A stretch of 64,000 bases of DNA, taken from NCBI GenBank assembly GCA_021324885.1, contig JAJPIF010000028.1:1-64000 (forward strand). The letters run 5' to 3'. Under the pieces are notes generated by a model. It had not been told where the DNA came from. It saw only the letters and a list, made by a program, of their open reading frames with translations, and made no database searches. This document shows, piece after piece, positions 9,014 to 18,325 of this stretch; the stretch's first letter is position 1; each line of letters starts with the position of its first letter. The translations under genes and the position numbers were made by a program. Source of the stretch: Pseudomonadota bacterium (GTDB lineage: Bacteria; Desulfobacterota; Binatia; Binatales; Binataceae).

Positions 9014-10117
9014 CTACCCGTTGGGCAGCAGGACTGTGCGCACGACCTCGCCCGTCTCCATGTCGTGGAACGCCTTGTCGACGTCGGCCAGCGAGCCGTG
9101 CTGGCTGACCATGTCGTCGAGATTGAGCAGGCCGCGCTTGTACAGGCTCACGATGTAGCCCAGGTCGATAGCGTTGCTCGAATAGTTGAGGTGATGGCCG
9201 CGCACGATGCGTTCGGCGGCGGTGATGAAGTACACCGGCAGATCATCGAGCACGTCGCCGTCCTTGCCGACGCCGACAAAGGTGGCCATTCCGCGCGGCG
9301 CCAGGCACAGGACTGTCTGGGTCTGGGTCTTCTTGTTGCCGATGGCCTCGAAGGAATACTCAACGCCGCCGTCGGTCAATTCGCGGATGGCCTCGACCGG
9401 GTCGGTGTTCCTGGCGTTGATTACGTCGGTGGCGCCGAACTTCTTAGCCATCTCCAGCTTCTTGTCGAAGACATCGACCGCGATAATCTGCCGTGCTCCG
9501 GCAATCCTCGCCCCCTGGATCGCCGAGCCGCCCACGCCGCCCGCGCCGAACACCGCCACCGTGGCGCCAGGCGGAATCTTTGCCGTCGTCAGCGCAGCCC
9601 CCAATCCGGTGGTGACGCCGCATCCGATCAACGCCATTCGATCCAGCGGCAAGTCGTCATCGATCTTGACCAGTGCGGTTTCGTCAACGATCGCCGCCTG
9701 GGCAAAGCCTCCGGGACCGCCGCCGATTCCGCCAATGAACTTGCCCTTCCAGGTGGTGGCCGGCTCATTGGGTGAACGGCGGGTGTACCGTCCGCGATTG
9801 ACGCAGCGGAAGTACTTGCCGCTCATGCACCATTTGCATTTGCCGCAAACCCCCGAGCCGCCCCGAATTACGTGGTCGCCGGGCTTGACCATCGTGACCT
9901 CGGGTCCGACTTCCTCGACGATCCCGGCCATCTCATGCCCCAGGATCATGGGCGGGCGAAAGTCGGCAGCGCGCGCACCCGTCCACACCAGCAAATCGCT
10001 GTGGCATACGCCGCAGGCGGTGATTCGGAAGCGAACCTCGGTGCCCTTGGGATGATCGATCTCGACCTCTTCAACCGAATGAGGACCACCCGGAACCTGG
10101 TAGATCGCGGCTTTCAT
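9014..10117 (-). CDS. Zinc-dependent alcohol dehydrogenase (MDR family)
   Basis: This 367-residue medium-chain dehydrogenase has a catalytic zinc site with CGVCHSD near residues 35-41 and GHE near 63. Its structural zinc lobe is CGKCKWCMSGKYFRC near 93-107. The Rossmann loop GAGGVGG lies near 190, and the cofactor-specifying acidic residue is in AVDVFDKK. An in-frame codon exists at 10243, but the ATG at 10117 carries an AGGAGGA site and starts the family-typical MKAA sequence, so it is preferred. It heads a minus-strand row with an SDR and a cyclase. The homologue at 50462-51547 keeps the same zinc ligands. The substrate is probably an alcohol or aldehyde intermediate of a catabolic pathway. 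Confidence 0.9.
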   Translation of the reverse strand: MKAAIYQVPGGPHSVEEVEIDHPKGTEVRFRITACGVCHSDLLVWTGARAADFRPPMILGHEMAGIVEEVGPEVTMVKPGDHVIRGGSGVCGKCKWCMSGKYFRCVNRGRYTRRSPNEPATTWKGKFIGGIGGGPGGFAQAAIVDETALVKIDDDLPLDRMALIGCGVTTGLGAALTTAKIPPGATVAVFGAGGVGGSAIQGARIAGARQIIAVDVFDKKLEMAKKFGATDVINARNTDPVEAIRELTDGGVEYSFEAIGNKKTQTQTVLCLAPRGMATFVGVGKDGDVLDDLPVYFITAAERIVRGHHLNYSSNAIDLGYIVSLYKRGLLNLDDMVSQHGSLADVDKAFHDMETGEVVRTVLLPNG

Positions 10118-10322
10118 TTGTTCCTCCTGAACTGGCTCGGTGAAAACAACCCTCGTCTCCGAACCGCGGAAACGTTGGATGACGCATACAACAATTCCAC
10201 GCGCCCGGTAAAGTAGGGCTTCGATGCCGTCGCCTGAGTTCACTGCGGGGGCGCAGTCCGGTCGTTGCGCAAGCCCGCCGCGGCTTCGATAATGTGACCG
10301 GATTCACAAGGCTGGTGACGCC

Positions 10323-10502
10323 ATGAATACGATCGAACAGGCAAGCGAGACGATCTGGCAATCGATGGTCAAAGAACAGCCCGCAAGCCGGAAGCTGTGC
10401 AAGACCCTGCGCCTCGCCGACGCCTCCCACGTGCAGGTGAACGTGCTGCGGCGATGGCAATCCCAAGGCAGGAGGCTGGCCGGGAAAGGAATCAGGGCTT
10501 AG
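10323..10502 (+). CDS. Small basic hypothetical protein
   Basis: This 59-residue open frame runs from ATG 10323 to TAG 10502, ending 20 bp before the chromate transporter start. Its C-terminal half is strongly basic, and no signal peptide or membrane segment is seen. The upstream GGTGACG is a poor ribosome binding site. It could be a short leader gene of the transporter or a chance frame; I do not recognise it. Confidence 0.3.
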   Translation: MNTIEQASETIWQSMVKEQPASRKLCKTLRLADASHVQVNVLRRWQSQGRRLAGKGIRA

Positions 10503-10522
10503 GTTTCTCCCAAGCCATTCTG

Positions 10523-11710
10523 ATGGCTCTTAGGCAAACGGCCGGCCAACGCGTCGAGGCCCATCGTCGCGCTTCTGTCTCGTCGCTGATGGAAATCGCC
10601 GGCTCATTTCTGCGCCTCGGCACGATCGCATTCGGCGGTCCGGCGGCGCACATCGCGATGATGGAAGCGGAGTTCGTGCGGCGGCGGGGATGGGTCTCCA
10701 ATGCAGATTTCCTGGACATGCTGGGGGCGTCCAATCTCGTGCCGGGTCCGAGTTCGACCGAGATGGCGATTCACATCGGCCATCAGCGGGGCGGCTGGAA
10801 GGGGCTGATCGTGGCAGGGACCTGCTTTATCCTGCCCGCGATGCTGATGGTGATGGCGTGCGCCTGGGCGTACGCGCGATACGGAACGCTGCCGCAAATC
10901 CAAGGCGTGCTGTACGGGATCAAGCCGGTGATTATCGCGATCATATTTCAGGCGTTATGGAGATTGGCGCGGACCGCGGTCAAGGATTGGTTCCTGGCGG
11001 TGATCGGAATTGTTGCGACGGCGGGCGCGCTCATTGGCGGCAACGTTCTGGCGATACTGGTTGCCGCGGGCGTGGCGGCGTTGATCCGGGAATGGAAACG
11101 AGAGCCGCTGGCTCGCGCGCTTTTCCCCGCCATCGCGGAGTTCAAACCTTTGCTGTTTCCGGCCGCGGCCTCGGCACTGGCCGCTCCCGCCGGTTTGCTG
11201 GCAGTTTTTGTAATCTTCTTGAAATTCGGTGCAGTGATATTTGGCAGCGGGTACGTGCTGCTGGCGTTTCTTCAGGCCGATTTGGTGACGCGGCTGCATT
11301 GGTTGACGCAGTCGCAACTCCTCGACGCGGTGGCCGTGGGCCAGGTGACGCCGGGACCGGTTTTCACGACGGCCACGTTTATCGGCTATCTGCTGGGCGG
11401 CGTCAGCGGCGCTGTAGTTGCGACGGTCGGCATCTTTCTGCCGGGTTTTGTGTTCGTTGCCGCGACCCGGCTAGTGATCCCGCGCATCCGCGCCTCGCAA
11501 ATCGCCGGCGCTTTGCTCGACGGCGTCAACGCCGGCGCGGTCGCTTTGATGACCGCGGTCACCTGGCAATTAAGCCGCGCTGCCGTGGTTGATCTGTGGA
11601 CCGCGGCCATCGCCGGGGTCAGCGCGATTGCTCTGATCCGTTTCCGCCTCAACTCGGCGTGGCTGATTTTCGCCGGTGCATTGTTCGGGATCGCCGCGAT
11701 CTACGTTTGA
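10523..11710 (+). CDS. chrA: Chromate transporter, two-domain
   Basis: This is an approximately 395-residue inner-membrane protein of the CHR family, which exports chromate or a related oxyanion. Two homologous halves are visible. The first has FGGPAAHIAMMEAEFV followed by ASNLVPGPSSTEMAIHIG. The second has FGSGYVLLAFLQADLV followed by VAVGQVTPGPVFTTATFIG. Each half is followed by several hydrophobic helices. The frame is open from 10397, but ATG 10523 gives the short N-terminal tail usual for the family; ATG 10589 is another option. It stands between divergent ADH and convergent SDR genes, with no chromate reductase or ChrB regulator next to it, so the true substrate could be sulfate or another anion. 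Confidence 0.88.
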   Translation: MALRQTAGQRVEAHRRASVSSLMEIAGSFLRLGTIAFGGPAAHIAMMEAEFVRRRGWVSNADFLDMLGASNLVPGPSSTEMAIHIGHQRGGWKGLIVAGTCFILPAMLMVMACAWAYARYGTLPQIQGVLYGIKPVIIAIIFQALWRLARTAVKDWFLAVIGIVATAGALIGGNVLAILVAAGVAALIREWKREPLARALFPAIAEFKPLLFPAAASALAAPAGLLAVFVIFLKFGAVIFGSGYVLLAFLQADLVTRLHWLTQSQLLDAVAVGQVTPGPVFTTATFIGYLLGGVSGAVVATVGIFLPGFVFVAATRLVIPRIRASQIAGALLDGVNAGAVALMTAVTWQLSRAAVVDLWTAAIAGVSAIALIRFRLNSAWLIFAGALFGIAAIYV

Positions 11711-11758
11711 TTGCCGGCAAGGCGGGCCGCCGCGCCCGTCTTTCGAATCTCCCGTTTT

Positions 11759-12541
11759 CTAATATGACGACAGCCCCCCGTCGGCCGGTATGATGGCGCC
11801 GGTGATCATCCGTGATTCCTCGGAAGCCAGGAACACGGCGATGTTGGCGATGTCTTCGGGCTGGCCGGATGCGAACGGATGTCCCTTCATCCTTTCGTTG
11901 AATTTCGATGCGACTTGATTGGCGCCGGGAGCGATGCGGTTCCTGACGCGCTCGGTCATCACCACGCCGGGGCAGATCGCGTTGACCCGTACATTATGCG
12001 GTGCGTATTCGCAGGCCATCGCCCTGGTCAGCGAGATGATGCCGCCCTTGGCCGCCACATAGACGTGCGCGGGCGTAAATCCCATCAGGGCGGCAATCGA
12101 TGACATATTCACAACGGCGCCGCCGCCGCTTTTGATGATCTCGGGAATGCCGTGGCGCGAACAGAGGAACATCCCGAGCAGGTCGAATGATATAGTGTGG
12201 CCCCACACACTCATGTCCACTTCGGTGACGAGTTTGTCTTCAGCGACAGAGCCGCCGGCGCAATTGTACAGCACGTGCAATGCGCCATAACGTCGCACGG
12301 TCGCGGCCACGCTTTCGCGCACGTTGTCCTCGTTGGTGACATCGGTTTGGATAAAGCAGGCCTCGCCACCGTCCGCTTTGACCGACTCCTCGGTCGCGCG
12401 CCCGAGTTCCGGTTTGATCTCGGCGATGGCCACTCTGGCGCCTTCGCGCGCGAAGATCTTTGCGGCGGCGCGCGCGATACCTGAGCCGGCGCCGGTAATA
12501 AACGCAACTTTTCCAGCCAGTCGTCCTGTGCTACCGCTCAT
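11759..12541 (-). CDS. SDR-family oxidoreductase
   Basis: This is a 260-residue classical short-chain dehydrogenase. The cofactor loop TGAGSGIARA starts near residue 15, with NCAGG near 93, MSSIAA holding the catalytic serine, and YVAAK as the catalytic pair. A PADGG C-terminal motif closes the fold. The frame extends to 12589, but ATG 12541 follows a GGGGAG site and removes an atypical tail. It lies 22 bp after the amidohydrolase stop on the same strand, so the two are probably co-transcribed, with the hydrolase first. The substrate is unknown. Confidence 0.88.
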   Translation of the reverse strand: MSGSTGRLAGKVAFITGAGSGIARAAAKIFAREGARVAIAEIKPELGRATEESVKADGGEACFIQTDVTNEDNVRESVAATVRRYGALHVLYNCAGGSVAEDKLVTEVDMSVWGHTISFDLLGMFLCSRHGIPEIIKSGGGAVVNMSSIAALMGFTPAHVYVAAKGGIISLTRAMACEYAPHNVRVNAICPGVVMTERVRNRIAPGANQVASKFNERMKGHPFASGQPEDIANIAVFLASEESRMITGAIIPADGGLSSY

Positions 12542-12563
12542 TTCCGTTCTCCCCAGGCCGCGA

Positions 12564-13499
12564 TCATCGCCCGCCATAGACGCGGTCAAAATTTTGATAA
12601 GCGATTTGCCGGCGTTCCGCGTCGGTCAACGGAAGCTTTTCCATTACCTCGACGTAATCCGCCTGGCTCACGAACGGGTAATTGCTCGCGAACAACACCC
12701 GATCCACGCCGATCCGCCGCAACATCTCGGCGGCCTCATTAAGGCTCCATCCGCCGGGCTTGCCGATATCGTGCAGGCGCAGCGAAGTGTCGGTGAAAAC
12801 ATTCGGATACTTGTTGGTTAGCCGGATCGTATCCTGCTCGGCGCCCATGCCAAGATGGGCCAGGACCAGCTTCAAGCGGGGATATTTCCTCACGACCTCT
12901 TCAAAACGATTGGGATGGTGGATGTCGGTGTATTGCGGCGGCACGCCGATTTTAGCCAGACCTTCGGCGGGCACCTGGGCGACAGCCAGCGTGAGGACGG
13001 CCAATTCACGACGGTTGGCTTCCTCCCACATCGGCGCCATTTTCGGGTCGTCGGGATAGACGCCGATATACATCGGGAGGATTTTGATTCCAACTGCGCC
13101 CTCGGCCAGACGTGCCTGGATCTCGTCGCGCGTCCATTGATCCCCGAACAGTACAGGGTTGACCGCAATCAGGCCCGTGAAGCGCCCATTGTACCTGTGC
13201 CTGGCCGCGGCGGCCCACCGATTATAAGCCGATTGCTCGGCCGCCAGTTGCTCAATGATACGGCCGCGATCGGGCTTGCCGCCACGGTTTTTTTCCTCTT
13301 CGATACGTTGTGCCAGCAGCCTGGAATCGGCAATCAGCGGCACGATCATGGTCGTGGCGATTCCGGTTCGATCCATGATTGGCAGCGCCTGTTCGATCGT
13401 TCCATCCCAGGGGCCGTGGAATTCCAGTGCATCCATGAATGCTTTGGTCGCATTCGCCGTCGGATGAATATGAGTGTGGGCGTCCCGATAGCCGTCCAT
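12564..13499 (-). CDS. Amidohydrolase-family TIM-barrel hydrolase (PF04909)
   Basis: This 311-residue member of the amidohydrolase 2 group includes metal-dependent hydrolases and decarboxylases such as ACMSD-type enzymes. The first metal ligands are in DAHTHIHP at residues 6-13. A later VLAHLGMG near 235 supplies another ligand, and VLFASNYPF near 283 takes the place of the final catalytic Asp segment; an Asn stands where many relatives have Asp. ATG 13499 is chosen because of GGAGG 8 nt upstream. Upstream in-frame sequence to 13649 looks non-coding. It precedes an SDR by 22 bp. The N replacement could alter metal binding, so activity should not be taken for granted. Confidence 0.83.
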   Translation of the reverse strand: MDGYRDAHTHIHPTANATKAFMDALEFHGPWDGTIEQALPIMDRTGIATTMIVPLIADSRLLAQRIEEEKNRGGKPDRGRIIEQLAAEQSAYNRWAAAARHRYNGRFTGLIAVNPVLFGDQWTRDEIQARLAEGAVGIKILPMYIGVYPDDPKMAPMWEEANRRELAVLTLAVAQVPAEGLAKIGVPPQYTDIHHPNRFEEVVRKYPRLKLVLAHLGMGAEQDTIRLTNKYPNVFTDTSLRLHDIGKPGGWSLNEAAEMLRRIGVDRVLFASNYPFVSQADYVEVMEKLPLTDAERRQIAYQNFDRVYGGR

Positions 13500-13582
13500 G
13501 TCATTTCCTCCATCGCCTGGACGCGATGACGGGGATGTTAAACAACAGTCGGCGAAAAGCGCAAACGATTGAGCGGCGCGGG

Positions 13583-14506
13583 CTATGACAGGCCGCGCAG
13601 GCGAATCAATTCGGCAAGCCCGTCCTCGAATCTGACCTCGGGCTTCCATCCCAACGTGCGCAGCGCTTCGGAATTGTCGGCCAGCGTGTCGCGCGCGTCG
13701 CCGGGACGCGGCGGCAAGTTGACAACCGGCCCGCCGATTAATTGCGCAACCCGATTGATGCTGACGTTGCGCCCGTTGCCGATATTGATCGCGCGTCCGT
13801 CGGCGGTTTCGCAGTCCATCGCCAGCAGATTGGCTCGCACTACGTCGCGCACGTGGGTAAAGTCGCGGGTCTGCTCGCCGTCGCCATGAATCGTGAGCGG
13901 TTTGCCCTCGCGCCGCGCGCGCAAAAAAACGCTGATTACCGTTACGTAAGCGCCCACGTCGGCCATCCGCGGACCAAAAACGTTGAAGTAGCGCAGCGTC
14001 AGCGTCTGCAGCCCGAATAGGCGATGGAACAGGCGCGTGTAGTATTCGCCAGTAAGCTTCTGCAAGGCATAAGGATTGAGCGGATTGGGCGTCATGTCCT
14101 CGCGCAGCGGCAGATGCGGCTGGTTTCCATAAGCCGATGACGATCCCGAATAAATCACGCGGCGCACACTGGCGTCGCGCGCCGCAATCAGCACATTGAG
14201 CGTGCCGACCACGTTGACCATGTGCGTTTCGACGGGTTTTTCGATCGAAAGCGGCACACGCGGCAATGCCGCCACGTGGAAGACGCAGTCCACGCCTGCG
14301 AACGCGGATCGGATCGATTCGAGGTCGCGGATATCGGCCTCATACAGTTCGGCGCGGCTGTCAACCTGCGCACGCTCGCCGGTAGCGAAATTGTCGAGGA
14401 TACGCACCCGCAGGCCGCGATCGAACAGCGCGTTGGTCAGAGTGGAACCGATAAACCCCGCGCCGCCCGTAACCAATGCGAGGCGCGTACTGCTTGAAGA
14501 ACTCAT
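13583..14506 (-). CDS. NAD-dependent epimerase/dehydratase (UDP-glucose 4-epimerase-like)
   Basis: This 307-residue extended SDR acts on nucleotide sugars. The NAD-binding loop TGGAGFIGS lies near residues 13-21. An aspartate-containing ILDNFATG motif follows, with catalytic SGSSSAYG near 120 and YALQK near 147. RYFNVFGPR near 175 is typical of the GalE/WbpP-like epimerases. It is monocistronic in appearance, with no glycosyltransferases adjacent. A role in surface polysaccharide precursor synthesis is inferred from the family. The ATG at 14506 is the first start, and the following serine-rich tract is short. Confidence 0.88.
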   Translation of the reverse strand: MSSSSSTRLALVTGGAGFIGSTLTNALFDRGLRVRILDNFATGERAQVDSRAELYEADIRDLESIRSAFAGVDCVFHVAALPRVPLSIEKPVETHMVNVVGTLNVLIAARDASVRRVIYSGSSSAYGNQPHLPLREDMTPNPLNPYALQKLTGEYYTRLFHRLFGLQTLTLRYFNVFGPRMADVGAYVTVISVFLRARREGKPLTIHGDGEQTRDFTHVRDVVRANLLAMDCETADGRAINIGNGRNVSINRVAQLIGGPVVNLPPRPGDARDTLADNSEALRTLGWKPEVRFEDGLAELIRLRGLS

Positions 14507-14794
14507 GCTTTGGACGATTCCCGTGTGAGACTTTGATTCGCCGCAATTCTACTCCACGCATCGAGGGCGAGAAATGCGAAACGAGAAAAGGAGAATCAGA
14601 AAATCTCGCCGCAGGCGTGAGTTCGTGTGCGCGCCGATGTTGTCAATGGTCGGCTCAGAGCATGAGTTATCCATCCACGCGGAAAGCCGACGGTCTGCTC
14701 GGCATGCGCCTCCATTTCTTCGAAGCTGACTGTTTTCGGTGGCCTACCGATGCAAGAATAAACCGCGGACAAGTCGAATCGCGTTATTTAAAAA

Positions 14795-15787
14795 ATGAAA
14801 CTGCCCGAACCACTGCAACAAGCGATTGCGGCGGCCGCGGATTCGATTCCAGCGCCGGCGCTGGCGCATGCCGCTGCCGGACTCGGACGCGCTTACGCGG
14901 GCGCATCGCCGCCAAGCTTTGCCTCGCCGGAATCACGGATCGCCTACCTGGTGGCGCGGCTACCGGCCATCTTTGCAGTCAACTGCTGGATCCTGAGCGA
15001 ACTGGCGCGGTTGCGTCCGGAGATCGAGGTGCGCAGCGTGCTTGATTTGGGATGTGGACCCGGCACGGCGACGCTGGCCGCTGATGAGATTTTCGGCCCG
15101 CTTCAAACCGCCACCATGGCCGATAACGATCCCGGATGGACCCGGATGCGCGCGCGTGTGATGGCTGGCGCCGCCCCGCAACTCGCCGCCGTGTCGCGCT
15201 CCGCCATCGCCGACCTGCGCCGTCCTGGTCGCTTCGAACAACACGACCTCGTAATTCTGTCCTATGCTCTGGGCGAGATGGACTCGGCTTCAGCGACGGG
15301 GCTGGTCGAGCGCGCCTGGGCTTGTGCCCGCCACGCCATGGTGATCGTCGAACCCGGCACGCCGCGCGGGTTTCGCACGATCGTTGCCGCGCGCGCGGCG
15401 CTGATCGACGCACGAGCTGACATCGTGGCGCCGTGCCCCCATACCGGGCAATGTCCATTGACGCGCGGGAAAGACTGGTGTCATTTCGACGCTCAGGTTG
15501 AGCGCACGCGGCGCCATCAGCGGACCAAGGCCGGAAGCCTGAGCTACGAAATAGAAAAGTTTTCGTACGTGATCGCCGCACCGGCAGAGGCTGCGAAGGA
15601 CCCTGGGCCGGCGCGCATCATCAAGCATCCGCTGAAAAAAAGCGGCCACGTAATCCTCGATCTGTGCACCGCGGGCGGAGCGATTGAACGCGTGATCATC
15701 TCCAAACGCGATCAGGATTCATACCGTCTGGCCCGTGCCGCGAGGTGGGGCGAAATCTGGTCACCGCCCGAGGGGGAGATGAAGTGA
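14795..15787 (+). CDS. Rsm22-family small-subunit methyltransferase-like protein
   Basis: This 330-residue protein has an S-adenosylmethionine-binding core with VLDLGCGPGTATLA near residues 82-95 and VILSYALGEM near 153. A cysteine motif follows: APCPHTGQCPL and KDWCHF near 212-232, typical of the Rsm22 family (PF09243). Homologues are linked to mitochondrial small-subunit rRNA or ribosome assembly and are thought to carry an iron-sulfur cluster. Bacterial function is not established. A 288-bp upstream gap contains no convincing gene. The downstream nitronate monooxygenase is convergent and ends 10 bp away. Confidence 0.85.
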   Translation: MKLPEPLQQAIAAAADSIPAPALAHAAAGLGRAYAGASPPSFASPESRIAYLVARLPAIFAVNCWILSELARLRPEIEVRSVLDLGCGPGTATLAADEIFGPLQTATMADNDPGWTRMRARVMAGAAPQLAAVSRSAIADLRRPGRFEQHDLVILSYALGEMDSASATGLVERAWACARHAMVIVEPGTPRGFRTIVAARAALIDARADIVAPCPHTGQCPLTRGKDWCHFDAQVERTRRHQRTKAGSLSYEIEKFSYVIAAPAEAAKDPGPARIIKHPLKKSGHVILDLCTAGGAIERVIISKRDQDSYRLARAARWGEIWSPPEGEMK

Positions 15788-15797
15788 GCCTTTGCTT

Positions 15798-16817
15798 TCA
15801 GGGTGCCAGCGGGGCCAGGCGCTTTTCGATCACGGCGGCGGCCTCAGCCGCGATGCGCCGTACGATCTCGCCGCCCGATGGAATATCGTTGACCAGACCG
15901 CATGACTGGCCGGCATAAAATGGCATGCCCTCGAAGTCGCCTTCGACGTATTGCAGTGGCGGCATCACCGTGTAAGTGACCAGTTCCGCGTCGATTTCGC
16001 CATGGCGCAGGCGAGCGATGGTGTGGCCTTCGCCCGGGCGCTTGCCGGATGGTGGCGACCCCGCGCGCTCCCATTGATCGATCAGTCCTGTGCGCAACAC
16101 GCGATGGGGAGCGTCCGGCCATCCGATATCGAACAGCGTTGTGTGCACGGTCTGGGTCGCCTGCGCGCCGACGAGGCGTTCCTTGTATTTGCGATGGGCG
16201 GCGGATTGCACCGACGCCACAAAGCGCGTACCGAAAGCGGCGCCGTCTGCGCCCAGTGCGAGAACGGCTGCCAGCCCGCGTCCGTCGGCGATTCCGCCCG
16301 CCGCCAGCAGCGGCAGATCGCCGATCGCGTCGCGCACTTGCGGAACCAGCGCCAAAGTCGTGACTGTGCCCCGCACGTGGCCGCCGGCCTCCAGCCCTTG
16401 CGCCATCACCGCGTCCACGCCGGCCTCGCGCGCCCATCGCGCCTCATCCACGCTGCCACACTGCCATACGGTCTTGATGCCGGCTTGGCGCAAAACACCT
16501 ACCGCGTCCGCGTACTGACGCGCATCGCCCCAGAAAAACGTCACCACCTGAATCGGAAGCCGCGACATGGTCTCGACAACGCCGGGCCGCAAAAAAGGAG
16601 CGATCAAATTGGCGGCCAGCGGTTTTGACGTCAGTCGGCGTGCGGCGGCGACTTCGTTTTGGATCATCTCGCGGCTGACGCCGGCCAAACCAATCGTACC
16701 CAAGCCGCCGGCTTGCGAAACCGCGGCGGCGAGTTCCGCACCGGCCACGCCGCCCATCCCAGCCGAAACAATCGGATACCGGATATCGAACAGATCGCAA
16801 ATGCGGGTCTTCAGCAT
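15798..16817 (-). CDS. Nitronate monooxygenase (2-nitropropane dioxygenase family)
   Basis: This 339-residue FMN-dependent TIM-barrel enzyme belongs to the nitronate monooxygenase family, which oxidises alkyl nitronates; some relatives are enoyl reductases. It shows PIVSAGMGGVAGAELAAAVS near residues 15-34, GLGTIGLAG near 38, QGLEAGGHVRG near 142 with the His typical of the class, LLAAGGIADGRGLAAVLALGA near 172, and GTRF near 195. ATG 16817 is chosen because of GGAGGAG 10 nt upstream; the extension to 17042 overlaps the preceding gene in another frame. Its upstream neighbour on the same strand is an unrelated membrane protein. Confidence 0.87.
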   Translation of the reverse strand: MLKTRICDLFDIRYPIVSAGMGGVAGAELAAAVSQAGGLGTIGLAGVSREMIQNEVAAARRLTSKPLAANLIAPFLRPGVVETMSRLPIQVVTFFWGDARQYADAVGVLRQAGIKTVWQCGSVDEARWAREAGVDAVMAQGLEAGGHVRGTVTTLALVPQVRDAIGDLPLLAAGGIADGRGLAAVLALGADGAAFGTRFVASVQSAAHRKYKERLVGAQATQTVHTTLFDIGWPDAPHRVLRTGLIDQWERAGSPPSGKRPGEGHTIARLRHGEIDAELVTYTVMPPLQYVEGDFEGMPFYAGQSCGLVNDIPSGGEIVRRIAAEAAAVIEKRLAPLAP

Positions 16818-16891
16818 TGCCGAGTCTCCTCCGATTCGTGGTTGCCCAGGATAGTTGGGATTCGGTGAACCGCTCCTCATGCTCAAGCGGA

Positions 16892-17572
16892 CTAATCCGC
16901 CGAGTTGCCGGCCGGGCAGTCCTGGAATGTCCCAAGAATTCCATCGATGCCCGCGCTGGTGGGGACGAACATGCGGCAGAAGTGGGTCTGGCGCGGGTCC
17001 AGATGCAGCCATTGCATCATGTTTCCGTCGTACTGCACGCAACCAACCAGATACACGGTCTTGTCATTGCGCAGCACTGCCGCGACGGTGTCGTCGTCAA
17101 TCTGTTGTTCCGTAGCCACAATCCTGGAATACAGCGTATCCGGAAAGAGCACTGTTTGGGGCAGGTCCACGTCCGCCTGCGCGCATTCGCCGAGCGCGGG
17201 AGAGGGCGCCGGCGGCGGCTTGCCGATCAGCAGCCGGATCGCGATGCGGGTATTCAGCGCGGGAGATCTGCCGCTGTTCCTCAGGGTCGCGCGGACCTTC
17301 ATCGCGCGCCCCGCCATCAGGCCCCGCACGATGTCCTCATGGCCGTTCCAGGGACCCACCCAGGGGCGCTGTGAAAGAATCGGGGCCGTCACACTGGCGG
17401 CCGCCACAATCGCCAGCAGCGTGATTATCAACGCGCCGAACAGCAGGCGCAGACCGCCGCCGCGCGGGCTCACGTAAACGTGGGTGGGTTCGTGAGGCGG
17501 GCTTTCCTCGCCTGCCGAAATCACCCATTCACCGTGATCGGCGCGGCCCTGTTCCCTGCTTCCGGTGGCCAT
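16892..17572 (-). CDS. Single-pass membrane protein of unknown function
   Basis: This is a 226-residue protein with a polar cytoplasmic N-terminus (residues 1-40). One transmembrane helix (about 43-64, LLFGALIITLLAIVAAASV) precedes a soluble domain, probably periplasmic, that reads like an immunoglobulin-type sandwich (RAMKVRATLRNSGRSPALNTRIAI). Three cysteines near 130, 181 and 199 could form disulfides in the periplasm. I do not recognise a named family. The gene is 74 bp upstream of the nitronate monooxygenase on the same strand, but no functional link is evident. Confidence 0.6.
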   Translation of the reverse strand: MATGSREQGRADHGEWVISAGEESPPHEPTHVYVSPRGGGLRLLFGALIITLLAIVAAASVTAPILSQRPWVGPWNGHEDIVRGLMAGRAMKVRATLRNSGRSPALNTRIAIRLLIGKPPPAPSPALGECAQADVDLPQTVLFPDTLYSRIVATEQQIDDDTVAAVLRNDKTVYLVGCVQYDGNMMQWLHLDPRQTHFCRMFVPTSAGIDGILGTFQDCPAGNSAD

Positions 17573-17733
17573 TGTTCTCGCAATCGATTGCGTATAGGCA
17601 ATATACCGTCAGCCCATTGTAGATTGAGGCAGACTGCGAAGGATAGAGGGCGGGGACCGCGGCCCGGGCTCGCCGCGCGACCGCCGGCATGTAAGCTGAG
17701 GGGCTGGGCGTGGGAACGCTGCCGGAGGACGTT

Positions 17734-18222
17734 GTGAAAGGTTGGTTCTATCGTATCTTGATGCTTGTGGCGGTAGCCGGTCTCGTGCGCTGCGGCACCA
17801 CACCGCCGCCCCAGGTCAGGGCGCCGGAGCCGCAGGTGCCGACCTCGGAACTGGGCGGATTGTGGAGCGGAACAATGCGCGTGATGCCCTGCGACATCGC
17901 GGTCCAGAGATGCAACGCGATCAACGATATCACCTTTAACCTGACCCAATATGGTTCCCAGGTGGTCGGCAATTACGCCTGCGCCGCGGGTAATATGGAC
18001 TGCCGCCATGGGGGCGCCGACAGTTCGGGCAAAATCGCCGCCGGCTCGGTCTCCGGCAACCAGATCAATCTGGCGGTCCAACTGCCTGCGGACCTTTCCG
18101 ATTGTTATTACAACGGCACCGCAATCTCGGCGGACCGGGCCGACGGTGTCTACGTGTGCTACGCGGGCGGCCGGATGATCGAACAGGGAGTATGGAACGT
18201 GACGCGCCAGTCGCCCGAATGA
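17734..18222 (+). CDS. Cysteine-rich putative lipoprotein
   Basis: This 162-residue exported protein starts at GTG 17734, fixed by a GGAGGA site four bases upstream, rather than at the in-frame 17710 codon. A short signal sequence ends in LVRCG, which resembles a lipobox with Arg before Cys; that makes lipidation uncertain. The mature part begins with a proline-rich tract. It has a GLWSGTMRVMPCD start followed by paired cysteines and ends in WNVTRQ. The pattern (GxWxG, then beta strands) is like small secreted lipocalin-type or calycin-type domains. The function is unknown. Confidence 0.6.
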   Translation: MKGWFYRILMLVAVAGLVRCGTTPPPQVRAPEPQVPTSELGGLWSGTMRVMPCDIAVQRCNAINDITFNLTQYGSQVVGNYACAAGNMDCRHGGADSSGKIAAGSVSGNQINLAVQLPADLSDCYYNGTAISADRADGVYVCYAGGRMIEQGVWNVTRQSPE

Positions 18223-18325
18223 CTTCCGTGAAGCTTGGAGGCGTGCCGCTCACGCCGCCAGAGGACCAGTGGCAGCGCCAAATTATCGCCGGTCCTCCCG
18301 GCGCCAAAGCTTATGCAGGTAGCCG